A stretch of DNA of 64,000 bases, taken from NCBI GenBank assembly GCA_028023455.1, contig JAQFVV010012397.1, positions 4,108,888 through 4,172,887 of the forward strand, given 5' to 3'. The notes beneath the pieces are model-generated. The model did no database searches. It worked only from the letters and a program-made list of their open reading frames with translations, and was not told the DNA's origin. Made by a program: the position numbers and the translations under genes. Shown in pieces: positions 22,093 to 36,353 of the stretch (its first letter is position 1; each line of letters starts with the position of its first letter). Source of the DNA: Epiperipatus broadwayi (Eukaryota; Onychophora; Udeonychophora; Euonychophora; Peripatidae).

Positions 22093-23195
22093 ATATATAT
22101 AATGATATTCTTATTCGACGTCTGTATTTCTTTAAAGTTATGTACGTAATCTTGTATATATATATATAGTATTTTTATATAATAATTTGAATTATGTTAA
22201 CAATTGGTTTAACAATTCTGTAACTACAATCTTAGTTACGGTATAGCTCTTGGCTGAAAAAAAATCTGGTTTAATTAAAAAACACTTTAAAGAGGTTGGT
22301 GATGTAAAAAATAATTCTCATAGACTACTATTGTGCAACCTAATATTGGTAATAATTAATCTCTAAAATGTAACATTTTTATTGCTATGAAATCATCTAT
22401 CATTATAATCTGTTTGAATTATAATAAGAATACAATGCCTGCCTTTTACAAAGATCCATTTAAAATTTTAGATCCTAAATATTTAGTGCACAAATTACAG
22501 GCTTGGTTGACTTAATGCCATTCTGATTGGTTGGTTTCCTTATGTTGCCTTTAATAGCAGAGTAATGTGTATTAAGAAAATGTTTTCACTACTCAGCTTT
22601 TCTCTTAATCTTAAACTTTGCCTAAAGTCAACTCTATTTGTCTTTCAATTAATAGTGGCTAAATAGGTGTTTAGTTATTTATTAGTTTGAGATTAAAATT
22701 CCTAAATTAATCTAAATTGGCTTGCTGATGCATTTACAATAAGAATAATAATATACAATCATAGCATGGTATTGTCATTATCAGTAATAAAATGGAATTA
22801 TTTCTAGTATTATTTTGTCTCAAATAAAATGTATACACTATAAGTGATGACAGACCTGATGCAAACTAGCTATAAATAATATTTATTTAATATTAATATA
22901 TCAAATTTTATAAGGTTAACTCCAGTTTACCTAATATACACACATATAATTTTGTTTTAAACTTCGTTAATTATATATAATAAAATTTGGATATTTATGT
23001 TGATATGCTTTATAAAGTGTATAATTATTTTTTCTTTGATAATTGTGATTTTTCATTCAGGTTAGTGCATTTTTGGTGCTAAGCACCATAATTATGCCTA
23101 TATATAATATCAGAAAGTTTACAATATAAAATATTATATAACAATATTTAGAAATTGTTATATTTAAATACAAGTATATTATATATACTTTTAAA
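22093..23195. other. unassigned AT-rich spacer
   Basis: No ORF, known repeat or RNA motif that I can support. Confidence 0.35.
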
Positions 23196-23630
23196 CTAGA
23201 TGTAATTAGAGGAGATTTGAACCCAGACTTTCAAGCTTGCTTTAATCATCCACTCCATCTTAAACAACCAAATACACAAGTCCACATACATGTGAAAAAG
23301 ATAAATGAATTTCAGTATACAAATTTCATGCTGCACCAGCACTCATTAGTTTGTCCAGATCATCATCTCCCTCACACATATATAGTCAGTGCTTGGTTTA
23401 TATTAAGATAGCAAATCTTTGAATTTTAATGAACAGGCTTCACTTTTCTCCACTCTCCAACACTTCAACCATCCATATTATTAAAAATCTGGTGATGGAA
23501 TGTTTAAATCCCTTGTTTGCCAATTTTGTTGTCACACTCATGTTACCTGTAAGTCATTCTGACTCCTCATATTCAGGACTTTAAGCCATTTAAATATACA
23601 TAAGAGGATGGGCAGAATACAGGCTAAATA
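23196..23630 (-). repeat. tRNA-derived SINE-like repeat, copy 1
   Basis: The minus strand ends with a polymerase III B-box-like GGGTTCAAATC (23,211-23,221). The body carries the phrases ATGCTGCACCAGCACTC and TTAAGATAGCAAATCTT that recur at 23.9, 24.5, 32.3, 32.9 and 53.8 kb. No coding capacity. Confidence 0.55.
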
Positions 23631-23649
23631 TGTAATATTTAAATACAAG

Positions 23650-23650
<1 letters not shown>

Positions 23651-23709
<59 letters not shown>
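23651..23709. repeat. (TA)n microsatellite
   Basis: Uninterrupted TA dinucleotides between two copies of the same SINE-like repeat. Confidence 0.95.
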
Positions 23710-23711
<2 letters not shown>

Positions 23712-24310
23712 CTAGATGTAATTAGAGAGGATTTGAACCCAGACTTTCAACTCTCTTTAGTCATTCACTCCATGTTATACAATTAATACACGACTATATA
23801 CATACAGAAAAAAATAAATGATCTCTAAAATACATGTTTTTTGCAGAACCAGCACTCATCAATTGTTTCAGATCTTCCACACATATGTATAATCAATGCT
23901 CAGTTTATCACTCCATGTTATACAATTAATACACAAGACTATATACATGCAGAAAAAAATAAATGATCTCTAAAATACATGTTTTTTGCAGAACCAGCAC
24001 TCATCAATTGTTTCAGATCTTCCACACATATGTATAATCAATGCTCAGTTTATATTGATAGCAGATCTTTAAACTTTAATGGACAGACTTTAATTTCTCC
24101 ACTCTCCAATTCTTCAGCTGTCCAGATCATTAAAAATCTGATGATGGCATTTTCAAAGCCATTGTTTGTCAATTTTGTTGTCATACCCATACTGCCCATA
24201 AGTCCATCTAAACCCTAATATGCAGAACCTTAAGCTCATTTAAGTACACAGAATGGGGATGGGCAGAATATGCACTGAATATGTAATATTTAAATAGAAA
24301 TATATTATAT
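23712..24310 (-). repeat. tRNA-derived SINE-like repeat, copy 2 with internal duplication
   Basis: Same family as 23,196-23,630, again starting on the plus strand with the reverse of a B box (GATTTGAACCC). About 140 bp (from near 23,767, with CACTCCATGTTATACAATTA, to near 23,908) are directly repeated at about 23,911-24,050. Confidence 0.55.
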
Positions 24311-24321
24311 ATACTTTTTCT

Positions 24322-24730
24322 AGATGTAATTAGAAGAGATTTGAACCCAGACTTCAAGCTCCCTTTAGTCATCCACTTCATCTTATACATATTCACTCTA
24401 TATTCTGTCCATGAGAAGTCAGAATGACTAATTGTCAACATAAATATGACAACAAAATTAGCAATCAAAGGCTTTGAACAGGCCATTATCAGATTTTCAG
24501 TAATACAGATGGCTGAGAAGTTGGAGGGTGGAGAAAATTGAAGCCCATCTATTAAAGTTTGAAGATTTGCTATCTTAATATAAACCAAGCCTTGATTAAA
24601 CATATGTGTGAGAAATGATTTGGACCAACTGATAAGAACTGGTTCAGCATGAAATATGTATATTGGAGATCATTGATAGAGTGGATGACTGAAGGGAGCT
24701 TGAAAGTCTGTGTTCAAATCCCTCTAAGAA
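24322..24730. repeat. palindromic SINE-like repeat, two heads facing outward
   Basis: Starts with GATTTGAACCCAGACTT (plus strand) and ends, inverted, with a related head, TGTTCAAATCCC (24,693-24,704); the reverse part occupies about 24,405-24,730 and matches the reverse complement of the 23.2-kb and 23.9-kb copies. A B-box-like sequence thus lies at each outer end. Confidence 0.55.
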
Positions 24731-24734
24731 ATTG

Positions 24735-26100
24735 TTAATATCTATGATAAATTGAATTCTCACTCATCTTCATTGCATAGGTTGACTTTCTATTATCATA
24801 GCAACTCGAGATGAAAGTCGAATCCATTTTTGGAAGCATAGAAGTTAGTGCACATTTACACATTATTTAGATATAATAATTTGAAATATTTTCATTCTTA
24901 AAATCGTTTTGCATAATATAATTAACCAAATAACTTTATAAATTTCTATAACCAATGAAAATATTCTAGATTTACCCGGTCTAATATTAAAAGACATCAT
25001 ATCAATAATTATTTAATTTTAATGTTGTTAGTCTTATTTGAAAGCTGATCATGAATAATTTTAGTTGATATCTGTAGGTTTGTAAAGTATGATAAATATC
25101 ATTTGAATTTGTATTATTCATTTTATTGTATCTTTTAAATGACAATTTACTTTTTCAATTGGATCAAGGTATGAACCATAATGCCATTCAAATAAATTAA
25201 TCTGTTTTTATAAACTAGAAGCAAACAATGTTTTATTGTGATCTACCAGTGTATTATTTTCATATTCAATACTTAAGATCCAAGGAGCTCAAACATTTTC
25301 AATACAAATGATCTTGTAACTAGATTAGTTTAAATTGGGTTCAGAGTTTGTGAACTTCCAGTATCTTAAAGAGTAATTAGAATGTATGTTAGCTTTGTCT
25401 ATTTTGAATATCTGTTAATAGATTTATGGAGGATCTGAATACACTTTTGGAAAGAATACACTGCCAAAACTTATGTAAAAATAAATAATTTAATGACATT
25501 CATAAATGGCATGGTCTTTATTCATCAAAAAGTTCTGGATCCTAAAGTTATCAGCAGGAAAGAAGCCAAGTTTTTAATTAATTAGCCACTCTTATCTATG
25601 AAATACCAGGTTTAATTTCTTGGTATTTATTATTTCATTTAAGATACTAAACCAAATAAATTAATTTCTACATTATTCAAGGATTGTATATAAGTTATAC
25701 AGTTTAAACCCTGCAAGATAGTACATATAAAAGTGTGTACAATATTTTTTTAGTCAATATCATCTTAAAAAGTCTATTAAATTTTTATATCTGTAGTGCA
25801 GCTTTATCAAATTTTATCATAAAATAAACTGCTTGATTATTAATCAAGTATCTGTTTTGGATGCATTATGACTACATATTGTGAAATGGCTAAGTTATAA
25901 CAATTTCAAAATTGATGGTTCAAATTCATACTCAATAAATCATGGATTTTTTTAATATTCTAAGTAACTAATCTTAGCCATCCAATATCCTTAGCTAGAG
26001 AGCAGAACAATAATAGAGAATTTGTATTTATATATTGGGATATTTTCATCATGTTATATAAGCACTGAATGTCTTTAGAAATATGTAAAATTTTTTTTCA
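24735..26100. other. unassigned AT-rich spacer
   Basis: No supportable gene or repeat. Confidence 0.35.
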
Positions 26101-26102
26101 CA

Positions 26103-26176
26103 TGTCATAGCATCGGCCAGGACAATTGCTTGTAAGGCAGCTGTGCTGACCACTCGACCACCAATGCTTGACAAAA
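26103..26176 (-). repeat. tRNA-like short repeat with acceptor-type stem
   Basis: On the minus strand AGCATTGG and CCGATGCT can pair as a 7-bp acceptor-like stem, extended outward by TGTCA/TGACA. TGGTCGAGTGGTCAGCA is a very good A box and D arm. An anticodon-arm-like part follows, but no normal T arm or B box is present, so it is not a functional tRNA gene. A relative lies at 33,538-33,598. Confidence 0.5.
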
Positions 26177-26284
26177 ATGTAGTTTTTATTTAAATATTCC
26201 AAATATATTCAACTTCCAGTAATAACACACAGGTTACTATATGCATAATGTTTTAAAAGGTATTATTCTCCTCTCTTCTTCAGG

Positions 26285-26405
26285 TGTTGCTGGCCTGACC
26301 AGTGACAGTACTAACACAGAAATTGAAGCTGGAACCTTAGATGCTTGAATATTAAATTTTAAGGCAATTCTCTAACTAACTGAGCCATTCAGCCAAAGGC
26401 AATAG
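26285..26405 (-). repeat. tRNA-derived SINE head
   Basis: The minus strand reads TGGCTCAGTTAGTTAGAG, a near-perfect A box and D arm, and further on AGGTTCCAGCTTC in the place of the B box. It is then followed by sequence of SINE-body type. Orientation and spacing (about 45 bp) fit a tRNA-derived SINE. Confidence 0.55.
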
Positions 26406-29140
26406 TCAGTAGAAATTTTATATAATCTCTCCACCCCCCCCCCAGAGCATGTTTATTAGTGGTTTCCAAACATTATGTATAGTCACACTAAATTGACTTA
26501 TGGGGATGTTTATCTTTGTCATGTGAGCAGCTTGTGCATATACTAACCTATATGCTCTTACTAATAGTTGAATATATTTGGAATATTTAAATAAAGTTAA
26601 ATTTTTCTGAAGGCATACAATACTTATATTAGATGACAGAAATAATCAAATATATAAATACAACTAAAATAACATCATCACAAACCTGGAAAACAATAAT
26701 AGAGAACTATTCAATTTCTCAATCTCTAGTAATTGGGAAATCTAGTGAAAAATGATATTTCCATTTTCTTCTATGAAGATAACAGTTATTGCAATTTTTT
26801 TGCCTTGTATCATCATCATCATTAGCTATTCCAACTCAGGAAGAAAAAAGACAAAGTCTAAAAAGTTAGAAAAGAAAGAAACAAAGCAAAAAGACTGTAT
26901 TACTTTAAATATGAGAAAAATAGATGATCAGGATATATTTGACACTGCATTTTTTATTTAAAACTTTGTAGTCTGAAAAGATCAACTAAAATAGAAAAAA
27001 ATATAATTTGTATTAAATTAAAAAAACTTTAGTTTGATTTCTATGATAAGATGGTATTCTAGTTTAAACAGTCACTAAAGTTAGATAAAAATACTATGTC
27101 TCAATGCATTAACAGCTTAAGTTCTAATTCAATTTTATATGAGTTTATCCAATAATATAATACAATACTTAAATAACCTTTATAAATAATTATAATGGTT
27201 CTTTATATCAAAAAAATTTTGAATTTTTTTATTTGCATATTACACATTATAAAGAATAACTATTGCATATCACACATTTTAGACAATGATTATTATATTG
27301 GATAAATTACTGCAGCACTTTCTATAAATTTTAAATGTAGATTTAGACTTGCTTTTATTAAGGTTCCTAAGGTACAACTAATTTTTTGGAAATATCAGAT
27401 AGAGGACATTTCTGGTTAATTTTTGCATTGCACCTGATTCAATGTGAAAATTTTACTTGTATTATGCTTTTTAAGTTAATGCTCTGACAATTTGTATCAG
27501 TTAAGCTTTTAAACCCAAGTTGTTTATATAGTTATATAGATCTGGCCCTTTATCAGAAGCTATATAGTGGTATTATCTTATAGGGTTATTTTAGGCATTA
27601 TTCATGATATTAGGCAAATGTTTTATATTGTAAGGTTGAAAATACACGTACTTGCTTTGTTATGTTTTTATCCTTGTTGAATGAATTATTTTATATTACA
27701 GTAAATTTCTGTAGAGATTAGATGATGGAATCTGCTTTTCTCAGAAAAAGTAATTATTTAGCTATGAAAGTTAAACATGACGGGATAATTCAAGTAATGA
27801 TCATGTGACTTCATAGCACACTTGCATTAAACAATTAAAATTCTGTCTATAGTGTTTTCTAAAATCAACCCATCTATGCAACGAGCAATAAGTAAACACA
27901 AAATAAAGGTGCAAGCAGTCTAAGAGGATCAAACATATATATATATATATTTAAAAAAAAGATCATATAATCGTATTTCAGCGCCAGCTAAAAAACTATC
28001 ATCTACTGCCAAATCTTGAATAAATGATTAATACAGATAGAATCACCGCCATTTAATCATAAATTATAATTTAGCAATAGGATTAAAATTTAGAAGAAAA
28101 AAACTTCATATAAACTTTTAGTTTAAATAATATTTTTTGAATTAATAAACTTCTTTTAAAAATCGCTGAAAGAAAATAAATGGTGGTTCATTAAAGAAAT
28201 ATTTTTGCTTCTAGTTTTACAAAGTTCATATAAAAATGTCCCCCCTCCCACCCATCTAATCATGACAAGTTTTACTAATTAATGTTTTGAATAGTTTCTG
28301 CAACTAATTTGATTGCAAAAAATTTATTACTCGAAAAGTATTAAGCCCCAGCAGTAATTTTATTAAAAACTTTCCAATGTCACCAGTGGGATTTTATTTC
28401 TTTTATAATGAACATAGTAATAAAATACTGTACGCAATAAAATAATAATTATATTATTAAATTATAAAAGAACGAAAAAACAACAAGGAAAAAATATAAT
28501 TAATTCAAAATATAGTTATACACATATATACAAATATATTTAAAATAACTTTCTGGCTAGCACGTTTTACGCTTTTAAAGAGTTTATTAGTAAGAACATT
28601 TACGATCAGGTAAATAAAAAAGAATATTGTTGTTAATGATTACCTGCCACTAGTGTCTATTAATATTCAGACAAATTACTGAAGCAATTTAATATTTAAA
28701 ATTCTTGTTCCAAAATTCTGGTGGGTCATTCTCCTTCAAGTGTCAGACATTTTCAATTAATGTCAAGCATTTTTTTTATTAGGCATTTATTTAGACTATT
28801 AGCCAATAATGGATCAACATACTAGGGATATTAAAATTTTCACATTTTATAGTATTAATTATTCCTAAGCTTTGCTTTATTATTAAATTTTATGTTCGAA
28901 CATTCTAAAATCAATGGGTAATTAAAACAGATACAAGTAACCAACTACAAGATCTATCAATAGACATCCACAGAAAACAATAAAAGGTTAGAGTTTGCGT
29001 TTTTTTGTTTAATTTGTTAGCTTAATTTAAGAAAAGCTAGGTATCTATTAGTGAGTAATTGAATGAATAGAGAATTTGTTTATGAGCCATATAGAAAAAA
29101 ATATAAGTTTGCTCGAATATCATTAGCTAGCTAAAAAAAT
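26406..29140. other. unassigned AT-rich region
   Basis: Contains a C9 run at about 26,435, one short ORF (26,752-26,961, see findings) and a short (TA)n near 27,935. No gene, transposon or RNA is supportable. Confidence 0.35.
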
Positions 29141-29144
29141 ATCT

Positions 29145-29515
29145 ACTTATTCATTAGTCCATCCACCTATCTTACCTAGCTATTTATTTTCATATCTATG
29201 TACCTAATTATCTATTTGTGCCTATATGTATTCCATCCATCTATCTACCAAATATTTATCCATCTACATTCCATTTATCTACTTATTTCATTTTCCATCT
29301 ATTTATCCTACCAATCTGTCCATCCACCATAAATACTTCTGTCTATCTGCCTATCTTGTTACTCATTTTTTTGTTCTGTTTTACCCATCTATATTTATCT
29401 TTTTATCTCAGTGTCTATTTATTTATTCATTTATTTGCCTACTCACTTGCCTGTCCTTCAATCTACTAAATCATAGGCCTATCCAACTATCTATTTTTCT
29501 ATCTATTTAACTGTT
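29145..29515 (+). repeat. degenerate CTAT/CCAT tetranucleotide-type low-complexity tract
   Basis: About 370 bp of irregular CTATCTA, CCATCTA and TTTATT units. Two overlapping reading frames through it give Tyr/Leu/Ile/Ser-rich translations that only mirror the repeat and should not be taken as membrane proteins. Confidence 0.8.
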
Positions 29516-29673
29516 TAATCACCAATTCAACACACTGCGAACCATTTGTAAGTTTTTAAATGCCTTAAAATTATATTTATACAATTACTAAGGTCAATAT
29601 ATATAACATTATTATTTCCATATGTCATGAACTAGTGTTACATATATATTTACTTAATGGCTTCATATTTTTA

Positions 29674-29677
29674 TACA

Positions 29678-29721
<44 letters not shown>

Positions 29722-29728
29722 TGTATAT
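29674..29728. repeat. (TA)n-centred hairpin 1
   Basis: ATACAGTTTTTAATATA and its reverse complement enclose a TA run. Confidence 0.85.
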
Positions 29729-29811
29729 TATTTCTATATGTCATGTATTAGTGTTATATATATATATATATATATATATATAACACTAATACATGACATA
29801 TAGAAATAATA
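29729..29811. repeat. (TA)n-centred hairpin 2
   Basis: TTATTTCTATATGTCATGTA and onward to TAGTGTTATA is mirrored as its exact reverse complement after a TA run: about 30-bp perfect arms. A diverged single arm also occurs at about 29,607-29,645. Confidence 0.88.
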
Positions 29812-32123
<2,312 letters not shown>

Positions 32124-32440
32124 AAATATAGTGGATTTGAACTCAGACTTTCAAGCACCTTTCAACTATCCACATGATCTCATATCACTGATACACATGA
32201 TCACACACATGTAGAAAAGATCAATAATTACCAGTATACATATTTCATGTTGAAGCAGTATTCATCAATTGGTCCAGATTGTTATCTCTCGCACCCATAT
32301 ATAATCAATGCCTAGTTTTATATTAAGATAGCAAATCTTCATACTTTAATGGACAGGCTTCAATCTACTTCAATCTCCAACTCTTCAACCATCTACACCA
32401 TTGAAATCTGATGATGAAAAGTCCAAATCCCATGCTGATG
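32124..32440 (-). repeat. SINE-like repeat forming the left arm of a palindrome
   Basis: Same family as 23.2-24.7 kb: GATTTGAACTCAGACTTTCAAGCAC at its outer edge is the reverse of a B-box-like GAGTTCAAATC. It ends at CATGCTGATG, which abuts its own reverse complement CATCAGCATG at 32,441, the palindrome centre. Confidence 0.6.
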
Positions 32441-32815
32441 CATCAGCATGGGATTTGGGCTTTCCATCATCAGATTTTCAATGGTATGGATGGCTGAAGA
32501 GTTGGAGTATTTTGGCATCAGCATGAAATTTGGGCTTTCCATCATCCGATTTTCAATGGTATGGATGGCTGAAGAGCTATAGTATTTTGGCATCAGCATG
32601 AGATTTGGGCTTTCCATCATCAGATTTTCAATGGTATGGATGGCTGAAGAGTTGGAGTATTTTGGCATCAGCATGGAATTTGGGCTTTCCATCATCCGAT
32701 TTTCAATGGTATGGATGACTGAAGAGCTGTAGTATTTTGGCATCAGCATGGGATTTGGGCTTTCCTTCATCAGATTTTCAATGGTATGGATGGCTGAAGA
32801 ATTGGAGGTAGGAGT
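32441..32815 (+). repeat. five tandem 75-bp units, alternating in two types
   Basis: Units begin with CATCAGCATG at 32,441, 32,516, 32,591, 32,666 and 32,741, exactly 75 bp apart. Units 1, 3 and 5 have CATCAG in the middle and an end like GAGTTGGAG (GAATTGGAG in 5); units 2 and 4 have CATCCG and GAGCTATAG or GAGCTGTAG. The array therefore has a 150-bp higher-order period. It derives from the inner end of the SINE-like repeat. Confidence 0.92.
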
Positions 32816-32875
32816 AGATTGAAACCTGCCCATTAAAATATGAAGATTTGCTATGTTAATATAAACAGAATACTG

Positions 32876-32937
<62 letters not shown>

Positions 32938-33105
32938 GGACTGGACCAACTGATGAGTGCTGGTTCAGCACGAAATACATATATTGGTGGTGATTATAGA
33001 TCTTTTCTATATGTGTGTGATCATGTATATCAGCGATATGAGATAGTGTGGATAGTTGAAAGGTGCTTGAAAGTCTGAGTTCAAATCCCCTATATTTACA
33101 ATTAG
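32816..33105 (+). repeat. SINE-like repeat, right arm of the palindrome
   Basis: Reverse-oriented partner of 32,124-32,440 with a (TA)n run at 32,880-32,931. It ends GAAAGTCTGAGTTCAAATCC, with the B-box-like core at about 33,080-33,090, so the compound structure has such a box at both outer ends. Confidence 0.6.
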
Positions 33106-33537
33106 GCTCCAGGTATATGAAGAGTACGTGTATTTCAAATGTTAACTGTTTATGCAAATGATTTTGTGAATATGAGACATGTTTTTTTTTTTGTTTATTT
33201 TATATTTTAAAAAAATATAAAGAAGTATTAAAACGAATAAAAAAATTATTTTGTTGCGCAAATAAATTCCCATTATTAAGGGCAATATTGTATATTGAAA
33301 AGATTGTCAATTTCCTATAAATACTAATAAAAAAATTTCCGTTTTTATATTGAATTTCTCTCAAAAGAATATTATGGTCAACTCTCAGGTAAGAAAATAT
33401 TTTTTACTAACTAAAAAAAAAAAAAAAAGAAATTAAGTTTGTAAAAAGTTTTCTTTGACAATAAAATCTCTCTAGAAATAATAAATAAAATAGTAGATAA
33501 TGACCAACATATTACTGCTTTTTTTTTTTTTTTTATA
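33106..33537. other. unassigned spacer with A/T runs
   Basis: Poly(A) at about 33,411-33,428 and poly(T) at about 33,520-33,534, no gene seen. Confidence 0.35.
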
Positions 33538-33598
33538 TGTCAAAGCGTTGACCGGGAAGCACAGCTATGCTAACCGCTAGGCCACCAACGCTTGACAA
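33538..33598 (-). repeat. minimal tRNA-like repeat with near-perfect terminal stem
   Basis: The minus strand starts TGTCAAGCGTTG and ends CAACGCTTTGACA: a 12-bp stem with one bulged base. TGGCCTAGCGGTTAGCA inside is a textbook A box and D arm. The remainder is far too short for anticodon and T arms. Same design as 26,103-26,176. Confidence 0.55.
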
Positions 33599-34203
33599 AA
33601 GGCAGCGAAAATAATAATAATTCATATGTTCAAAAAATAATATAATTCAAAACATTGAATGTAAATTTATTTTAAACCTAATAAAGTTGTACATATAAAA
33701 TAAATAAAAATATTTCATATATCTAATAATTATTGGTGTCAGTCTTTTACCATAATTCTAGGATGCCTCAGACATCAATATTTTGCCAATTTAGAAAATA
33801 TCATTTAGCGCGTTCTTTCTATATTATTTATCTGATTAGTCAGCAAATTTATCTTTGTACTTTTTAGCAAAGATTTTTGGTGGTCATGTATAGTTTGATG
33901 AAAAACAAACAAAATTAATATGATTATATATAAATAAGAGGCTTCATACTTGATGTTTGCCATTGCTCGTAAAGACATTATTCTTTATTGGGCTAATTAT
34001 AGTCACAATCAAAAATGGAACGACGATATCAAAATGAGTTTTACTTAAAACTGAAGAAAAAATAACAAAGGCATTTCATATTTCTTTTTAAACATAAGTT
34101 TTTCTGTGTAATATTTATAAGAAAGCATCAATTCAGCTCCTAATTATTTTTTAGTCAGAAAATTGTGCTAAGTGAAACACACACACACACACATATATAT
34201 ATA
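33599..34203. other. unassigned AT-rich spacer
   Basis: A (CA)n run sits near 34,178; nothing else supportable. Confidence 0.35.
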
Positions 34204-34578
34204 AACCAAAATTACGCTGAATTCGCAACTCAACCAAACTAGCCAAGAAAATAAACTCTAAAATACTACCAATGGTTTCATTGCTGCAAGCAGACTTCTA
34301 AAGTGTAAATAACTACAAAATAACAATATATTTAAACTAAACATTACCCATAATGCCACTTATCTCCCATCCACCATTAATATTAAAAAAACTTTTAAAT
34401 AAATTTGCTGCTTCAGAATCATACATTTGTAATAATAAAGATTCTTTAATTCTTTTTTTTATTTTATTTCTCTCAAAGAAGACAACCTTAGCTTCATCAA
34501 AATTAATAATGTGGCCTGTATCTTTTACATATTTCTAACCCTACTTTTATGAACCTTTATTCTTTTATTTAAACTCAA
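34204..34578 (-). pseudogene. Penelope-like element 3' end, inverted arm
   Basis: Reverse complement of about 34,594-34,985 with moderate divergence. It carries the same remnant of coding sequence on the minus strand, with small indels and stops. The arms meet within about 15 bp, making a near-complete palindrome of 780 bp. Confidence 0.55.
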
Positions 34579-34593
34579 ACTATTCTGGTCAGA

Positions 34594-34985
34594 CTAGATT
34601 GAGTTTAAATGAAAGAATAAAGGTACATAAAAGTAGGGTTAGAAATAGATATCTTAGTTCTGCTTTATATGTAAAAGATACAGGGCACATTATTAATTTT
34701 GATGAAGCTAAGGTTGTCTTCTTTGAGAGAAATGAAATAAAAAGAAAAATTAAAGAATTTTTATTATTAAAAATATATAATTCTGAAGCAGTTAACTTAT
34801 TTAAAAGTTCTTTTAATATTAAGCATGGTTGGGAGGTAAGTGACATTATGGGTAATGTTTAGTTTAAATATATTGTTAATTTATAGTTCTTTAGATTTGA
34901 AAAGTCTGCTTATAGCAGTGAAACCATTGTTAGTGTTTTAGAGTTTCTTTTCTTAGCTAATCTGGTTGAGTTGTGAATTGGAGTA
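34594..34985 (+). pseudogene. Penelope-like element 3' end with C-terminal coding remnant
   Basis: The plus-strand frame at 34,599-34,862 (87 codons) reads RIKVHKSRVRNRYLSSALY, then DTGHIINFDEAKVV near residue 26 and NEIKRKIKEFLLLK near 45, ending in an asparagine-rich stretch. An H...TGH...F block followed by a basic, glutamate-containing helix (RKxxEAL-type) is the pattern of the GIY-YIG endonuclease end of Penelope-like elements, where the endonuclease follows the reverse transcriptase. The GIY-YIG block itself is not present. The expected catalytic glutamate region (KEF) is kept. The initial methionine is an accident of truncation. Identification is from motif memory and is moderately sure. 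Confidence 0.5.
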
Positions 34986-34989
34986 ATTG

Positions 34990-36285
34990 TGATTATTTGT
35001 TGACTAGTTTAGCTTTACGCTTTTAATGTTTATAATATAAAAACTTAATCACGATCCTAAATGGTTTTTTGGATCACATTAATTTTAAGATAATACTGAT
35101 TTATTTAATATAGATATCAAGAGAAAAATTAACACTCCAGTTTAGGCAACATTTCAGAATAACTGCTCATTATATTCTTGCTATTAACCTAAAGCATGAA
35201 ATAATCTGTAATTTTACCTTAAGATTATTAGCACATTTCTCAATAAAAGCTGAAAATGGTGGAGTTTTTCATTTTGAATCCTCATTTGTTTCTGACATCT
35301 CAAATGCTTTCCTTCACACTGATTCACACAATTCATACATCTCTTACTGCAGACTTCTGCCTCAAAAGTACCTAATATTTTCAGAAAATTATTGAAAACC
35401 CAAACCTAGATAATCCAAAAAGGAGGAAAATATTTCAAAACCTTAACATTATTATAATAAAGCCTATTTAATTTCTAGAAGATGTTTTAAAAATGAGAAG
35501 TTTTAACATATCATTTAAAGTTACTCATCTAATTTTTATTAATTCACATTACCTGAAATAAATTACATATGCATACTAGTGCTCAGGTTTTCATTTACCT
35601 ATTTTGAAATTCAAAATAAAGATAATTTGAGTAACAGATTAGGATTAGAGTGCCATTATCTTGCTTAATTTAAAAAATATTATTAGATGAATTGTTTTAC
35701 ATTCATGCACAGTGGTAATACTAATTTAGTGCTATTTTTTATCACACATCAATGTATATTCTTGTTTTTGTGATTACAATGCAATGAACTCAAATGATTA
35801 ATAATCTTTGAAGATAATGTATTTTTAGATCATTTCTTATTCATCTATGTAACTTTTATGCAGACTAGTATGTTCATTCCATTTCTAACATATGCCTGAT
35901 TTTATATATTCTTTTATAGGCAAATTTTCTTTGACATATAAAGATCTTATAATTTAGTCTCCATCATTTTGATTAATTATGCAAATACATGCATCCAGTT
36001 TTTAATGCACAATGAACCTTAGTTTAAGGCTCCCACAAGGTATGTTATCTATTCAAGTTACAAAATATCCATAAATTCTATCTTAAAACAACTAATCCAT
36101 AATTCATCACTGTGATCTCCTAATCTATATCATACTATGCAGACATGGCTCTATATTCTAAGATTCCTTAATGATATCTTGTATACCAATCAAATTATAT
36201 ATGAGCACTCTAAATCAAATATTTTACACAGAAAATAATCATCAAATTATATGATATTTTGATAGAATCAATAAAATTAAAAATT
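34990..36285. other. unassigned AT-rich region
   Basis: No gene or repeat recognised. Confidence 0.35.
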
Positions 36286-36287
36286 AT

Positions 36288-36353
36288 ATTACAATTTATC
36301 CAAACCACTTCAAATACTACTAAAAAGTGTTTGAAGCAGTTTGGATAAATTGT
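36288..36353. repeat. short hairpin element
   Basis: ACAATTTATCCAAACCACTT is mirrored as AAGCAGTTTGGATAAATTGT about 25 bp on, with one mismatch. No flanking duplication was identified. Confidence 0.8.

Noticed and set aside
29218-29510. Two overlapping ORFs resembling multi-pass membrane peptides
   Set aside because: Translation of the CTAT/CCAT low-complexity tract.
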